Below, piece after piece: positions 12,241 to 37,200 of a stretch of DNA of 64,000 nt. Origin of the DNA: Astropecten irregularis (Eukaryota; Echinodermata; Asteroidea; Paxillosida; Astropectinidae); the NCBI GenBank assembly GCA_963971285.1, contig OZ020265.1, forward strand, positions 3,388,270-3,452,269, given 5' to 3'. Positions within the stretch are counted from its first letter, which is position 1. Each line of letters begins with the position of its first letter. The translations under genes were made by a program, and so were the position numbers. Below the pieces are notes generated by a model. That model saw only the letters and a program-made list of their open reading frames with translations, was not told where the DNA came from and searched no databases.

Positions 12241-13728
12241 CACTTTACTTTCAATATGTTAAACTAATTATTCCACACACAAAAAGGGTTCCGGTCTTAC
12301 AATTTGGATGGAGATAAACTGGCAGGCAAGTCGTTGTAATTCGTGCGCTCCATCACACACCCAAAGTCCAGCATAAGAAACAAAAGAAGAAAAAACGGAG
12401 GGGAAAACGAAATTTATTGGGCAGTTCACATCAGGCGCAGCCCGCCGTAACCTGCTATATTTGTTTACAAAAGTGGAAAGCAAATAATTTACGTCTTGGC
12501 GAAATCAAACTGAAACATTCTTCGTCACCAGCAACTGTCCACCCGTAACGACGAAGAGTTGAACCGACTGAGCTGGTGAGCGGTCGGTTACGATTGCCCA
12601 AGGAGGTGACTTGCTTCCCAACATCCAAGCTGTCCTCCTGCTCCGGGTGACAGCCAAAACTTCGACATGAATTTTCAAACAAAAGGTGGTTTTTACGGAG
12701 TCTCTTCACTTTCAAGAAAAAGTATAGGCCTAATGCGCTATTAAAGCTTATGATGCATGTCTAGGCCTAGGCCTAGTGGTGGACCACGAAACTAGCAAAC
12801 TCAATAGCAACAGTTGCCTTTCGTGATGCATCAAACAAAACATTTCAGGCCGAAATGTTTTAGCATGGGTTTATATCATTCCTATCAGTAAATGTCAGGA
12901 AGCTGGATGGTGCCAAGACCCGAGAGTATAGTGATCAATATTGAATTTGTGATAGTTCAGACTTCATGACAAGATATAATAGGCATCATGAATGATGGCC
13001 CCTAGAGCAGGTCAGCAAGACTCTGCAACCTCACCACAGTATAAACCTGGGCCCAATCCAATGGCTAGGGCTCTGCTTATCCTAAGATTAGAAACGCCAC
13101 TTTATACAGAAGCAGAAAATCCTGTGCTGACAATTTGTTTCCATGGCCTGGGGAGTGGACAGGCCTTCACGAAATACCTGAATTGATTCAGTTGGTTATT
13201 TCTGGAGAAATTCATGTATTGTATCCCAATTGCACAAAGGAACACTATGGCACCATCACATTTACTTAAAATGAGATCAAGTATTCAGAATCTATCAAGA
13301 AATGCTTTCCAACAGCCCTCTGCTGTGGCATATCTGGATTCCTCTCTGCATACTGCACACTGGTGCAGAACAGCACACAATGGATTAGTCTAAAAGTCCT
13401 AAGGACTGAAGAAAAGCATGTCCATTACATATCTAGCAGACTGATTTCATTTCATTTGGTAAATAATTAAATGATACTTCAATCGAGTGGTTAAGGAATT
13501 TAAGAGTTTTATTGCAATTAAATTTACAAATAACTATCATAAACTTTTTACAATAAGTATGTAGTTTCTATCATGATAAAATGAATCATTTGAAAGAAAG
13601 TGAGCTTTGCTCACATGGCAAAAACAACATTATTTATAAGTATGTACATTACCTTTGGTGTTTATTTTCGAGCATAACATGCTGTGCTCGATGAATAAAC
13701 AGTATTTGTTACTGTTTAAGTACTGTTT
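12241..13728. other. No gene recognised
   Basis: Noncoding sequence. A minus-strand frame at 12455-12715 (86 codons) and a plus-strand frame at 12992-13186 have no recognisable features and no conserved splice context. Confidence 0.4.
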
Positions 13729-14065
13729 AAAGGTAGAGACCAAAACAGAAATGTTCACGGATTTACATATAACGATCAAGGTATGAAGATGGTGGTGGTA
13801 GAAACATACCATTAAATTTGTTCCGCCTGAAATGGTGCATTTATCTAGAAATTAGTCAATCAACTACCGAAAATCTTTTTGAACATTTAAAAGATCAAAA
13901 ATAAAAGAAAAAAAGACTTACGAAATACTGTGGCTGTTTTTCACTGTTTTGTCAAAAAGTGGACACCTTATGGGACTAAAATTTTCACAGATGACTGTTA
14001 CTGGGTCTGTCTTGATATTTTTGCCCATGAATCTGTATTTGTTTTCATGTTTGAAAACCACCCAC
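13729..14065. repeat. MITE family M1, diverged copy
   Basis: It matches the interior of the 4769-5119 element in order (the ATGAAGATGGTG region, the CTGAAATGGTG region, then AAAAGTGGACACC and GCCCATGAATCTG). The left terminus is altered and the right terminus is not clear. It lies just beyond the 3' end of UBE2T and may overlap its 3' UTR. Confidence 0.7.
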
Positions 14066-14192
14066 AGAAACAAAACTTTAAAATGTTTTATATTTAGACA
14101 GAAGGACAGTAATATACAACATAGTAAAGCAAGATTGTGCAATAGTGATGTAATAAGCAAGAGATGTTCATCTATGTTCTCTTATAAAATGC

Positions 14193-25296
<11,104 letters not shown>

Positions 25297-25821
25297 TATG
25301 TTATATCTGCATCAGTTTAAACAAATATGAACTTTGTGAGATGGAATATAATGAACAGGAATGGTAAACACGAAACTTGTTCAAACAATTGTTGCCATGG
25401 TAAAAACTAGCTTCCTAACAAAGGGCTGGGCAAAGCATGCAGATTCATTACATATTCATTCAGCATTTCAAATAAGCCTAAATTATCCAAATGTCAAATC
25501 ACAGGCCTTCAGACACAATACGATGGGTTATCCTTCATAACTGGAGTTATGATCGATCAAAGGGCTTTGTGATTCTTGAAGGTCTAAGCTTGCAACTTTT
25601 ATGCAAGTAGCAATTTACTTCTGTAAGTCCATAATATGACATAAGTAGAAACTTTAATGCTTCATTTGGTTTGATTATGCAAAAACAAAATTCAAGTCAT
25701 TTTTTAAATATAAAATGCTTGGCAACAAGGTATTTCAAGTCATGCCAAATAGTATTCTGGAACTAGGGATAGCTCCATAACTTTAGAATGCATGAACCTT
25801 GCAAAATGTTCTTACTAAGTT

Positions 25822-25894
25822 TTAGTTGCGATGATCGTAACCCTAAGGTTCCAGTCCCCATGTCAGACCTAGGGTTACGATCATCGCAACTAAT
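25822..25894. repeat. Palindromic element, family P3
   Basis: A hairpin with left arm AGTTGCGATGATCGTAACCC and right arm GGGTTACGATCATCGCAACT, separated by about 36 bp. A longer copy lies at 28508-28605. Confidence 0.85.
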
Positions 25895-25934
25895 TAAGTT
25901 TTAGACAGGGCTCAGATACATCGCATGTGGCTAT

Positions 25935-26120
25935 CAATCTCAGGAGTGAAAACTGGTGTAGCTTATCTAAAAAGTGAGATTTTCAGGGTTTTTGGACCTA
26001 CAATTATACACTTCAAAAGCAGCGGTAGCCTTTTTAACAAAAGGCCCTCTGTTAGTGTTGGTCCCATAGGTTTGTGCACAAGTGATGGCCGTCAGTGGAA
26101 TTCTTTCCCTGAGCTGTCAC
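25935..26120. repeat. MITE family M2, partial copy
   Basis: It matches the 10416-10676 element in reverse: AGTGAAAACTGGTGTAGCTTA, the ACCTACAATTATACACTTC region, and GATGGCCGTCAGTGGAATTC. The left terminus is missing. Confidence 0.75.
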
Positions 26121-28204
26121 TCAGTTTCCATGTTCCACTTCCGGTTTATAGTTCAAGATTATAATTTTATTTGTGTATGCACAGTAGCCAGTGAGTAGGT
26201 AGGCCATGATAATGTAGGGCTAGTGCAGCTACCTCCCCGCCAGATCGCAACACAAGCACCGCCTCTGGCTGATCTACCCATTGCATGCTCCGCCATGATC
26301 TACCATGCGGAACCGCAATCAGAAACCGATGACCATGATGACAGCAACGCAAACTCCGTGCCAACCAGCGCAACTCGAGTGACTGAACTTTATGTTTCTC
26401 TTACTGCATTTAGTCTTGGGAGTTCTTTTTGCTGAACTGCAGTTTGTCAGTTTTCCGCCACATTTGCAGAAACGCTATACCAAGGTGAACAGCCTACTCT
26501 ACATGTTTGCACACATCCTTGATTGACTTGCCTGTCAATGTCATGCATGATGCAGCATGCATGGCCCGACCCTTCAACTAGACTTGACTAAGTACTTTAC
26601 AAGTACAAGTACACGAGTACAATGCTGCAGCTCCAATGTACATGTACATGTACTTATGACCGAAATATGGGTCAGCCGGAAATTCGATTTGATCAGTCAT
26701 TCGGCTACGGAGGCCTATTTATAACGCCATTGACTAAATTATTTGTATTATTTATTCGTGTCTCCCACTTTCCCTTTTCAATTGCCACACGAGTCAGCCC
26801 ATAGTCAATTTATTTGTTTTATTTGTTAATTAGTTTATTATGTGGTGAGAACTACGCCATACATGTGAATTGTTTTGAGATTAAACACATTAGAAACATG
26901 CACATCCCAAAGCATGTTCAACAGAAATAAAAACATAAATCGTCATTTGTTTTTGTTTGGTTCAATCAAACTGAATTCTGAAGTTAATTTACTTTTCCCT
27001 CAAATGAGATTCTTGCCAAAGTTGATGTTTGCATTTCAGTTGCAGATCATAATGAGGAATTTAATCCTCAGTAGTCAATGCATGCTTGCGCTTGTTTGAG
27101 AAAATGATGTCATGCATCTAAGCTAAGGTTCTTTTTATAACATAATTTACAAGCTTGCATATCATGCCCCCGCATATTGTGCATAAATTATATCTCATAT
27201 GCAAAAAGAGGAAAAACACCAAATACAAAAACGTTAAACTCTATTCCGTCTCTACTCATTCATCACTTGCTTAAATTTCTGACAATCTCAATTAATAGAT
27301 AGATCTAACTATATTGCTTGGTGTACATCACCTGCTACATACCGTCAATGTCGTGTCACTTATTGACTATTTGGAAATCTGGGAAATCAAACTTTTCTTT
27401 GGGGTAATATGGTTTGATCTTCCTGACATGTGATGGACCACTGAAAAATGATTGGGATCACAATTTCCAATTTATTTTAGCAATGAGTAAGAATTACCGT
27501 TTTTATGTCGATTTTATAATATGGCTAATGTAGCAAAATGAGCAAAAAAGGTCACAATGTAAAAACTGGCTGAGATTTGACTTGTGTGGTATTTTTTCAT
27601 AGCAGCTATGATTTTTCAAGAATCTATGCATGTTCCAAAGTACGCCCTCGTAGTGTTTCCACTGGCCCAATGTGCTCAATATTCCGGCTGGCTGGAATTT
27701 CGGTTCAGTGAAATCCGGAATAAAGTCTACAACTTTAGAAGTTTGTCGTGAAGAGACATCCGAGACTGGTGCAAGTTTATTGTACACAACCCTGACTTCA
27801 CACACGCCTTTCGGATGTATGTGAAACCGTGTACCTGTCTATATTCTGTGATTAGTAATCCATCCATGGTCGTGGATGGTCTTGTTGGAACGCTAGGAAT
27901 GTGTATCCTGTGGTCCCTGTCGTTGTCTGTTGTTGAGTCAAACCAGTTAATATGGCATTAACAGTTGTTAATCATAGTACTCAGTGAGTGTTATAGTGAC
28001 AGTGATTTGCATTGTTATCCTTCCACACTCAGGGCATCCTTTAAACTGTTGTAGGGTGAGTCATTGTGGGACGTGTCTGCAGACTGCACCAGGCAGGCAG
28101 TCATAGTGGGCTGATCAACAGGACAAGTTCAACAAGGGACGCCACACCAGATATAACACACCTTTCCCGTCGCATAGAAGGACCTCGGTCAACCTGAAGT
28201 CAAA
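26121..28204. promoter_or_regulatory. Shared 5' region between UBE2T and VCL
   Basis: About 2 kb of non-repetitive sequence between the divergent genes. It should contain both transcription starts, the vinculin 5' UTR and probably a noncoding first UBE2T exon. Immediately before the vinculin ATG an in-frame TAG (28175-28177) closes the upstream frame. I see no unambiguous TATA box placed for either gene. The 100-codon minus-strand frame at 27503-27805 has no recognisable features. Confidence 0.5.
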
Positions 28205-28267
28205 ATGCCTACTACATCCTACCGCACGAAGACTATTCATAGTATTCTGGACCCAGTGGCCCAACAG
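28205..28267 (+). CDS. VCL: VCL exon 1
   Basis: Residues 1-21. The ATG is chosen because the next residues align with the vinculin N-terminus and a TAG stands in frame 30 bases upstream. Donor GTAGGC, phase 0. It is followed by an intron of 9.9 kb. Confidence 0.95.
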
Positions 28268-31200
28268 GTAGGCTTAACGCTTTAATTAAAGTTAATAGGC
28301 CTACTAACGTTAAACATCCTAAACAAAGTTAAGTTGACAGGAAATATTTTCAGACAAAACATTGCATTGCAAATCTGCCAAGTGTAGTAGGCCTACCATT
28401 GATGCTATTCTCTCGGTCAAACCATGGAGCTATAACATCCTGGCTTTTTTGGTCACTGAACAATGCTTGACAATGTGGCTGGAGTGAAAACAAGCACCTG
28501 TACATTTAGTTGCGATGATCGTAACCCTAGGTCTGACATGGGGACTGGGACCTTAGTCCCCATGTCAGACCTAGGCCAGGGTTACGATCATCATTGCAAC
28601 TAGCATACATTGTAGCGCTAGCACAATGGCTGGAGTGTGCTCACACAATATAACTTGACGCATTGCCGACCAAAACAACAGAATAGGCCTACAAATTTAT
28701 TTATAAATTATTTATAATAGCAGTTCACTATTAAAACTTGTATAGCAAATTTTCGTTATCACTAATGAACGACCATCAAATATAACAGACAATATCTGTT
28801 GATCCCGCCTTGTTTGTTACTTTGTTTAAAAAAATGCACCAATGCAAAAGCGATGGATGTATTTCGGGCTGATCAAAGCTAGCAGGTTATGGCTGGGGGT
28901 TCCTGAAGTTTAGTACACTCAGGTTAGGTTTAAATAGTACACTCAGGTTAGCTGGTACCCAGCTTCTACTCACTTAGAATTTAGGTGAGAAGAAGCTGGA
29001 TACCAGCTAACCTGAGTGTACTAAACTTCAGGATCCCCACGGTGGACCGGACATGAACTGCCCGATTAATTTTGTCTCCCCCCTCCCCTTCTTCTCTTTT
29101 TGTGTCTCTCTCCCTTTCCATAATTGAAAAAAAACCAACAAATTTGCTGAAAAAGGGGGGCGTACGCCCACACGCCCCCACCCCTACATGTAGATCCGCC
29201 CCTGCATTACGATATAACCATTGAAATAAAATTCACAAGAAGGCTTTACAAACTTGAGACTCATCCCACACACACACAAACTGATTCAAATTAAATTCAA
29301 TGAATACAATATTCTTGAATTTGTTTATATTTCTTTTAATTAAACACTCATTCCACATGAGAAAAGTTGATACAATGTAGATAATCTAATCTATACAATG
29401 TATCAAAATTGTTATCTGAGATTAACTTTGATTCATTGTATATCATAGGATAATGTACCGGTGGGTTTCATTATTCATATTGTTTCCAAAATCCAAATGT
29501 TATGATTATTTCATTGCCAGAATTTTAAGGAAATGCAACCTTAAAGTGGTTTGACTATTAACTTTTTGAACTATTTCACAATTATGGAGTTTCTCTATTT
29601 TTTTTCAGTCAAGGTGTGCGCAGACCCTTGCAAAAGCTCTCTTCATTTATACATACAGTGTGTTTATTTGTGTGTATTAAGTTGATGTAATATGTATTTA
29701 ATTTTCGTTTGTGAGCGCTTTGATTTACTTTACTAAAAAGAGCATTTTAAATGCTGGTTATTATTGCTTTAAGTTAGGAGGGCCTCATGCGTTTCGGTCC
29801 TGCTAGGATGAGTCTCAAGTTTGTAATGCCTTCTTGTGATCCTGCTAGGATCGAAACACGTCAGGCTCTCTCTGAGAAAGATCCTGCTAGGATCGAAACA
29901 TGTCAGGCCCTCCTAACTTAAAGCATTTGATAAATTTCAGGTCATTTTGGCTGATGAGCAGTTTGCAGCAGTTTATTACTTGTATTGCTGGTTATTATTA
30001 TTATTATTTTATGTTGTCGCTTTTTTGCACTTGTGCATTTTCCCGAGCTGTTCCTTCAGTGTGCACATGATAAAATAAAATGAAATTTTCTGTTTGAAGA
30101 AATGGTAACCGGTTAATTAATAGACCGTGTTGGGATTATAAGTTGCTTTTGGTTCACTCATCCATTAATTGGACCCCAGAGGTGAACATCTGCCAGGCAG
30201 CAAGTTCATGTGCATAATGTCATCCATTCTGCTGTCTAGTTAAATTCAAGGGCAAATGATTAATGCCAAAAAGCCTGATACATTTCCAACAACCAAAAGC
30301 ACATCACAGGGCTGTGGAACTTTGGCAGGCTTACATAATAATGTGCACACTGCACAGTGAGTCAGTACAGTCATGACAGTAAAGTGATCGATTTCACAAA
30401 GCACTATTACATTTACATCTTAAAGGTTTACTGTAATCAAATTTGGGAAAAGGGTGAACTGAAAGTGCTTTAAAATTATTGCTTAATGCATTTATTAAAT
30501 ACCATACATGTATAAATTTATATTTTATGTAAACTGTGCTTAATTTTGACCGAAACGTTACAAAATCAGTACATGTACGCCTCGCCCCCCCCCCCCCCCC
30601 CCAAAAAAGTCCACCTTGGAACCGATCCACTCAACAATAGCATGATAATTAGTATAGGCTTGCACCACAGTATACTGTGTGCTCAGGGCAATTCCACGGG
30701 AAGGTGGACATAGGACTAAAATTTCAAGTCCATCCCACTACAAATAAATTAATTATTATGTTTTACCCATATGTTGAAGTTCAAGAAACAAAAAGAATTA
30801 AATCAATCGGTCAAATATTTTCCGAGATACAGATACAAACGTAGAAGAGATTTTTCAATCATCGAAACTGCTGAAATGTATGCATAAATTAATTTTTTAC
30901 TTATTTGATGGAAAAATGTTTTTAGGACTTTCATTAATTCAATTTAGGGAAGCAAATCAGATCTACTTCAGTTTCCTAAGAGGATATTTCTACACCATCT
31001 TCCAAAAATTTTCATCATTACACAAAAGTTGAGCACTTGCGTCATGTAACGCGAGTTACCAAAAAAGTGAATATTTTTTCATTCCGAAGAAAGTAGTAGA
31101 GGTAATTTGTTGGGGATCAGAATTTTCTAAATTCATCCCACCCTGATTATATAAGCAAAATGTTTGCCTAAATCAACAGTGCCATCAAAGTAAAAAATAG

Positions 31201-34200
31201 CATCAAAAAGTGTAACGCGAGTTACTATGTAACGCGAGTTACCACCACGTAACGCGAGTTACCGTCTATAAACACAAGTTTCTGCAAGTACATGTATGAG
31301 CAAATTTGGACCCTCAATCGGCCTAGAATGAAGTGAACACAATCAGATGCAGTGTTATGCACTATATGCTGCATTGAAACAAAAGAGGGTTGCCTTTTAA
31401 TTGAAATCTGCATATTAAGTAAGGTCATTACAAGGTCATTGAGCATATGCCGCAATCCTGAATCAAGCCAGGCCTCACTTTCACCTCTGAATGTGTATAC
31501 CAGTGCTTGAGAGGTCCTCTTGAAAACCCAAAATCATCTTGAATTGTCAACATCAAGATTATTGGAGGGTAAGTGTATTCAATAAATTTGTACTGTATCT
31601 ATTATGAAAATAGAATTAAAAAACTGTAACATTTATGAAATATCAAATAAAAGTGAATTACAGTATATGCTTTCCCTGTTATTGCACTGAAATGTTCTAT
31701 GTTCTGTTTCCATCAACAGGAATCATCTGCATGCACTGGATAAAGCAAGTGAATAATGAAATTGTGTGCTATCTACTCTTTACTGACATGAAGAGATGCC
31801 TACAAATGGAAATGCAGCCATAGGCCTACAAGTAGGAGATTGGTGTGCGGTTGATTATAATGACATTCTAATTCTATACCCTGGTGAAGTTGCCCACTGA
31901 CTACAAAGTATCTAAAATGGAGCCAGCTGGGCCAAACTGGAAATGGCTAACACCCAGAGCTAAGATGCAATCTATTAGGAAGAAGATGCTGCTCAAAATA
32001 CAACACCCAGCAATTGCCCATTTAATAGGTGTCACTACAAGTTCACCACAAACAAAAGTTTTAGAAAGTAAAATCCAAACTAACATTACTAGCAAATGGA
32101 CATATATTGAAGAACACTTGTTTAATATGTTTCCTCCTAACTTTAAGCATGTTCCATTATTATTAGCTTTATAGCATTTATTCATAGTGTGTACATTTGT
32201 AGTAGTTCTAAAAACTCTATTCCCATTTCTTTTCTCTGTCAATTTCAAGAATATGTTCAAAAAAGGTAGTTGTTTTCTTTTTCTTCGTCTTTTTTTTTTT
32301 TTACATAATTTGTATTTGAATAATTCAGGGGTGTCATGAAGTTCCTGAAAGAGAAATAATGTAAATTTCCAAAGAAGAAAACTTACCATGATTCAATTTT
32401 CTTTTATGCAAGTTAAATATGTATTTGCAAATTTGTTAACAGTGTTACTTCTATGTTAATAAAAACTAAATGGAAAGTATTACATTTACCGACAGTATAT
32501 ACATGTATGTCTGCTGTACTACAGTGTTGTTAGCTAAAGTATTGTAATTTATTTCATCTGGTTTTAATGATAACAAAACTACTTGTCAATTCCAAGCTTT
32601 CAAGTTCAGTATTATTTGAATATATTTCTTTTGACTTACAACTTTTGTATTTGTTCAAAGTTAAACCTTTTTCTTTTCAGTTTTCACACTGATAGTGCAA
32701 ATAATCAGGACATATCTAAGTTCAATATGACACTCTGATTTGAGTGAGCAAAGCTCTTAATTAGCACATTCCTTTTTGAAAATTGAAGTTAATTAGTAAA
32801 TAAAGTGTTCTAGACATTAATTTTATTCAACCTACAAAAGAGGGCATCTGTCAAAATACTTAAATCAAGATAAGGTGTCATCAGAATGTTTGTATGTCCA
32901 TAATTTGTGCCGAGCTGTTTGAATGGACATGATGTAACGCGAGTTACCGTAACGCGAGTTACCGACATATATGCTCCCTGCATTTTACCAGTTCATTATT
33001 TCTCAACTGTGATATTATTAATTTATAAGTCATACCCCACTATCAATTCAAGGTAGGAAAGGTTTTATCAAGATTGTCTAGTATGAGGAGACTTTGCCAA
33101 AATAGCTTTCATGAAATTGACCATGTCCTTTTTCCGTAACGCGAGTTACCGAAATTAAACGAGCCACGATTCTCATTATGTTTGTCCGATGTTTTTCTTT
33201 TATGATTAATTTTGTTAGTCTATGTCTACTTAACCCATGGTGAAAAAAGTAACTTGTAGATCCTAATGATGACTGAGATATAGGCACATTCTCCTAAAAT
33301 GTACCCATTATTTGTAACGCGAGTTACCGTGGAATTGCCCTGCATATGATTTTTCTTCAAGACTGTTCGTCGCAAAACATGGGGTGCTCTAAGCTGCACA
33401 CATATGTCTGCTGTGCTGGAAGCTCAACCAAACTCATAAACACAATCCTGAAAACAAATTCAGTACTTCAGTTCAGTTCAGTTCATTTGGCAGAATATCC
33501 CAAGAGAATTAAAGAGAAATTGTTCTGCCAACATACTGCTGTCCAGAGCAAAACTTGTTTGCACATTAGATGTGTTTGTATCCAATGGAAAAATGATTCT
33601 AAATGCTGACCAACAGTCAGTCATGCAGAAACTGACTAGACAGGTCTAGTGTCTCCTTGGGAAATGCATCTGTTCATACTGGTACGCTGCTGTGCAAGAT
33701 TTGCAGCATATAATTACTGTTTGTGAGACCGGAAAGTCAAATATTCACTAAGACCTTGAGACCTTAGTATATTAAATTACACGCTGAAAAAATAACTTGT
33801 GATTGACATGGTAGGAGTGGTTCATCGTGTTATGTGTCTTTTATGAATATCAAGTGATAAACTGCTGCAAATTGCTCATCAGCCAAAATAATGACTTGAA
33901 ATGTAAACATGTATATAAAATGTTTGGAGCTAGGAGGACCTGACGCGTTTCCATCCTAGCAGGATCTTTATTAATGAAGGCTAAAAAAAAAATATTATTT
34001 ATGTGTAGATACCCAGTTGTGTATAGGCCTACAGTCCTACACAATAAAAGATTTCGGGCCCAAACGTGCAAAAGATCAATGTGTGTCCTTGCTCAACTGA
34101 TGACAACTTGTAATTTTAATGCAACACAATGTTCATCACTAGTACACCCCCACAGAGAGACAATGAAATCCAGTCATTGGATGACAACTTTTACAAGAAA

Positions 34201-37200
34201 AAAATAATCTAACAAAACCGCTTACCCCGGTACCCCAGTGTGATTCAACCCTGGGTTCAGTTGTAATACACAACCAAAGGTCTGTCACAAATGTTCATTT
34301 TTTGTCCTGCTCCAATTCTCCAAAGGCAATTGCCTCAAAGTTATCAAATACACTGTCATACCGAACATGTTTAAGACAATAATGATCAGTGGTGTTTCTG
34401 TTTTCCTAAGTGAGATATGGACCTAAGCCAGAAGTTTGAGTACATGTTCATAATTTACAACCCCCCCCCCTAGATTTGTATGACTGTCCGTTCTAATAGA
34501 AGTGATTTAGTGTAAAAATGGGCTGTCTTTGTGGTCATTTCCCCACGTTAGAGCTCGTGTGGAATTTCTGGTGCACTCTAGTTTCCATTATTTAATAGAT
34601 TATTTGTGAAATCAATGGCATCTAGATATTAAAGTAGATATCATACAGGCATAAAAGCATAAATCAGGTTGAACATTGAAATAAATCTCAAAAGTGATCA
34701 GTTTTTGTCACAAAATTAAGAATTTCTTCTTTTGGGTTTTGCATCATATCTCACAAAAGGTGAGAAAAATTTCAAGCATTCTGTTGATTCAAACAGATCA
34801 AAAGTTTGATCCCACATCTTCATAAATGTGAATACGTGTGCACTGTACTTAATGTCATCGTGAAATAAATCAGGTTCAAGATGTAGACCTAAAGTACATG
34901 ACCAGGATGTTAATGAATCTGAGGCTGGGAGCAGTATTTTGGGCAATGAAATTATCTTAAATTCTCAGAATCAGTCAATCATTTCCCTAGAATGACATGT
35001 TGTTTTAAACACATACAGTAAAATGGAAAACCACAAGATCCTCCTTGTTGTGTTGTCATCTAGAACATGATGTAAACTGTATGGGGAGGGTACTACTGGA
35101 CATTCCTACCATTATATGCTGCATCACAAGCCATTGCATCAATTACATACCTATGCAGCTTCATGAATCTAAGTTGATCCTAGCTCACACCATGAGATCG
35201 GACAAGTCAAGTAACCTAGATATTTGATGCCTCTCTTGCAAGGCCAGTCATCTTGTTGAATGAACATCTTCCAAACCCTAGCCCTAGCTATAGATCCCCT
35301 TTCCCTCCTGCTGTCATGTAAACACAGTGAAAATTCAAATAAACAGCATCACCCTGCTAAACAAATATTGGTGAATTTCAAAGGTACAATATATAAAGAT
35401 TAAAGGTACAATTGACTGGGGGGCTTTTCTAAACTTTGGCTCCAGCTCAGGCTCCGACTTCATCTCTGTAATCCATATGCTGAAAATAGGATGAGGTTTT
35501 TCATTGAAGCTAAAGTTCTGATTTCCTTTTCACACCAGAGAATCTACGACTGAACCGCAGCCAAAAGCCTCTCTATTTTGATACCCGTTAGAATGAATTG
35601 ACAAAATGGAGCCGGAAAAGGCCCCAGATATGAAATATAAAGTTACAGGGATTGAGAATGTAACACAATAAAAATGTCAAATGGCGGTCCGTGCATGGTA
35701 ACAAAGATCACTTGACCATGTTGACAAGTGGACTAATTACTAAGGTAATTGTTAGTCTGCAGCCTTCCTGAATTGAGAAAATAAACTATGAAAACTTCAG
35801 GCATTCAACTTTTAGGCATGGAGTGAAAATGTAACATGCTTTATTCCTTTATGCTCAGAGAAAGGGGGGCCATAAACTACATCTATAATTAAATCCTTGC
35901 AGAATCCTGTCAGGATAAAAATGTTTGGCTCCAAAATCTAAAAAGTTGATATACTGTATTTCAGGGCATTATTTGGGTTGACGAGCAATTTACAGCGATT
36001 TTAAACTTTTATTGACTTTTATTCAAATGCAACTACTTCAAATTTTCAAATTTTACTTCAAATTTTGTTTTGATTCATGTACATTTATGTAATACATTGT
36101 CAGGACAAAAAAAATGATTAGACAATTTTTTGTTTGTATTTTTTTGTTTGCCAATTGTTTGTGTAGGCCCTACATGTATACGATCATATGGAGGCATACA
36201 AACATGAGAAGTCAAGGATAAAGGGTGATTTTAAAACTTGTATCCACTTATCCTGATAATGTTTTTAGGGTTGCAGCCAAATAATAGGAATGGTCGAATA
36301 AACCTGACAGAGAACTAGGCCTGTTATGTTTGTTTGGCTCAAGTTGAATTTTGCCTTTCAGAATTTGATTTTATCATTTGCAACTGTATCAATGACTGCA
36401 ATGCACAATTTTTTTTGTACAGCAGGATGCATTTGTTCAATAATTACATGTCTAAATGGGTGTACATGTACTGTACGTGTAGAGTGAATGCACATGTACA
36501 TGTCCAGTACATACATGCATGCTTGTGTGTCTTAGTAATACATATGTCTATCAGTCACTGCATGGCATGGGTGCCCTACCATACATGGACATGATTCTAC
36601 ACCTAGGGCAGTCATATACTGTACACTATGCACTGTATACTACAGTACATGTGTCATTGGTATTGTGGTTACAGTACTTACTAGCAGATGTGGGATGTTA
36701 GACTGATTCATCGTGAAAAATTAAAAATGAGCTGACATCATTCACAAAGTACTAGTTGTATAAATGAGCTTCCAATTTGTTCCAGTTTTGAAGCTCAAAT
36801 TAAAGCTTTCACCAGCGTATATAGCACATTTGAAACATGGAATTTTGTTTGTATTTTCTTTTCCTTTTCTTTTCATGATTGCAATTTCAAATTTCAATAT
36901 AAGTAATAAATTACTGAAAACTGCTCATCAAAATAATGACCTGAAATTTATAAAATGCTTGGAGATAAGAGGGCCGGATGCATTTTGATCCTAGCATGAT
37001 CTTTATTGAAGGCTAAAGATCGATCAAGATTCTGCTAGGATCGAAACCTGTCAGCTTATAGGCCCTCCTTGTTAATGCATCCATGTTAAAGTACGGTATG
37101 TTTTTATACATTATAACTACATTGTACATTGTAAATTTGCTAATAAGCAAAGCCAGAAAGTGAACCTCTCAATTTACATCTTTCCCAGTTTTTTCATTTT

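Noticed and set aside
27503..27805. Minus-strand 100-codon frame between UBE2T and VCL
   Set aside because: No recognisable domain. It lies where a noncoding UBE2T first exon may be, and its frame does not join in phase to the UBE2T start.
29760..29985. Hammerhead ribozyme in repeat family P1 (CTGATGAG and GAAAC both occur)
   Set aside because: The two core motifs are in the wrong order and too far apart. The hairpin before GAAAC is not preceded by CTGATGA, so the conserved core cannot form.
31901..32389. Minus-strand 162-codon frame inside the 30684-33342 transposon as its transposase
   Set aside because: No catalytic DDE/DDD pattern, zinc finger or known transposase motif was seen, and it overlaps an equally anonymous frame on the other strand.
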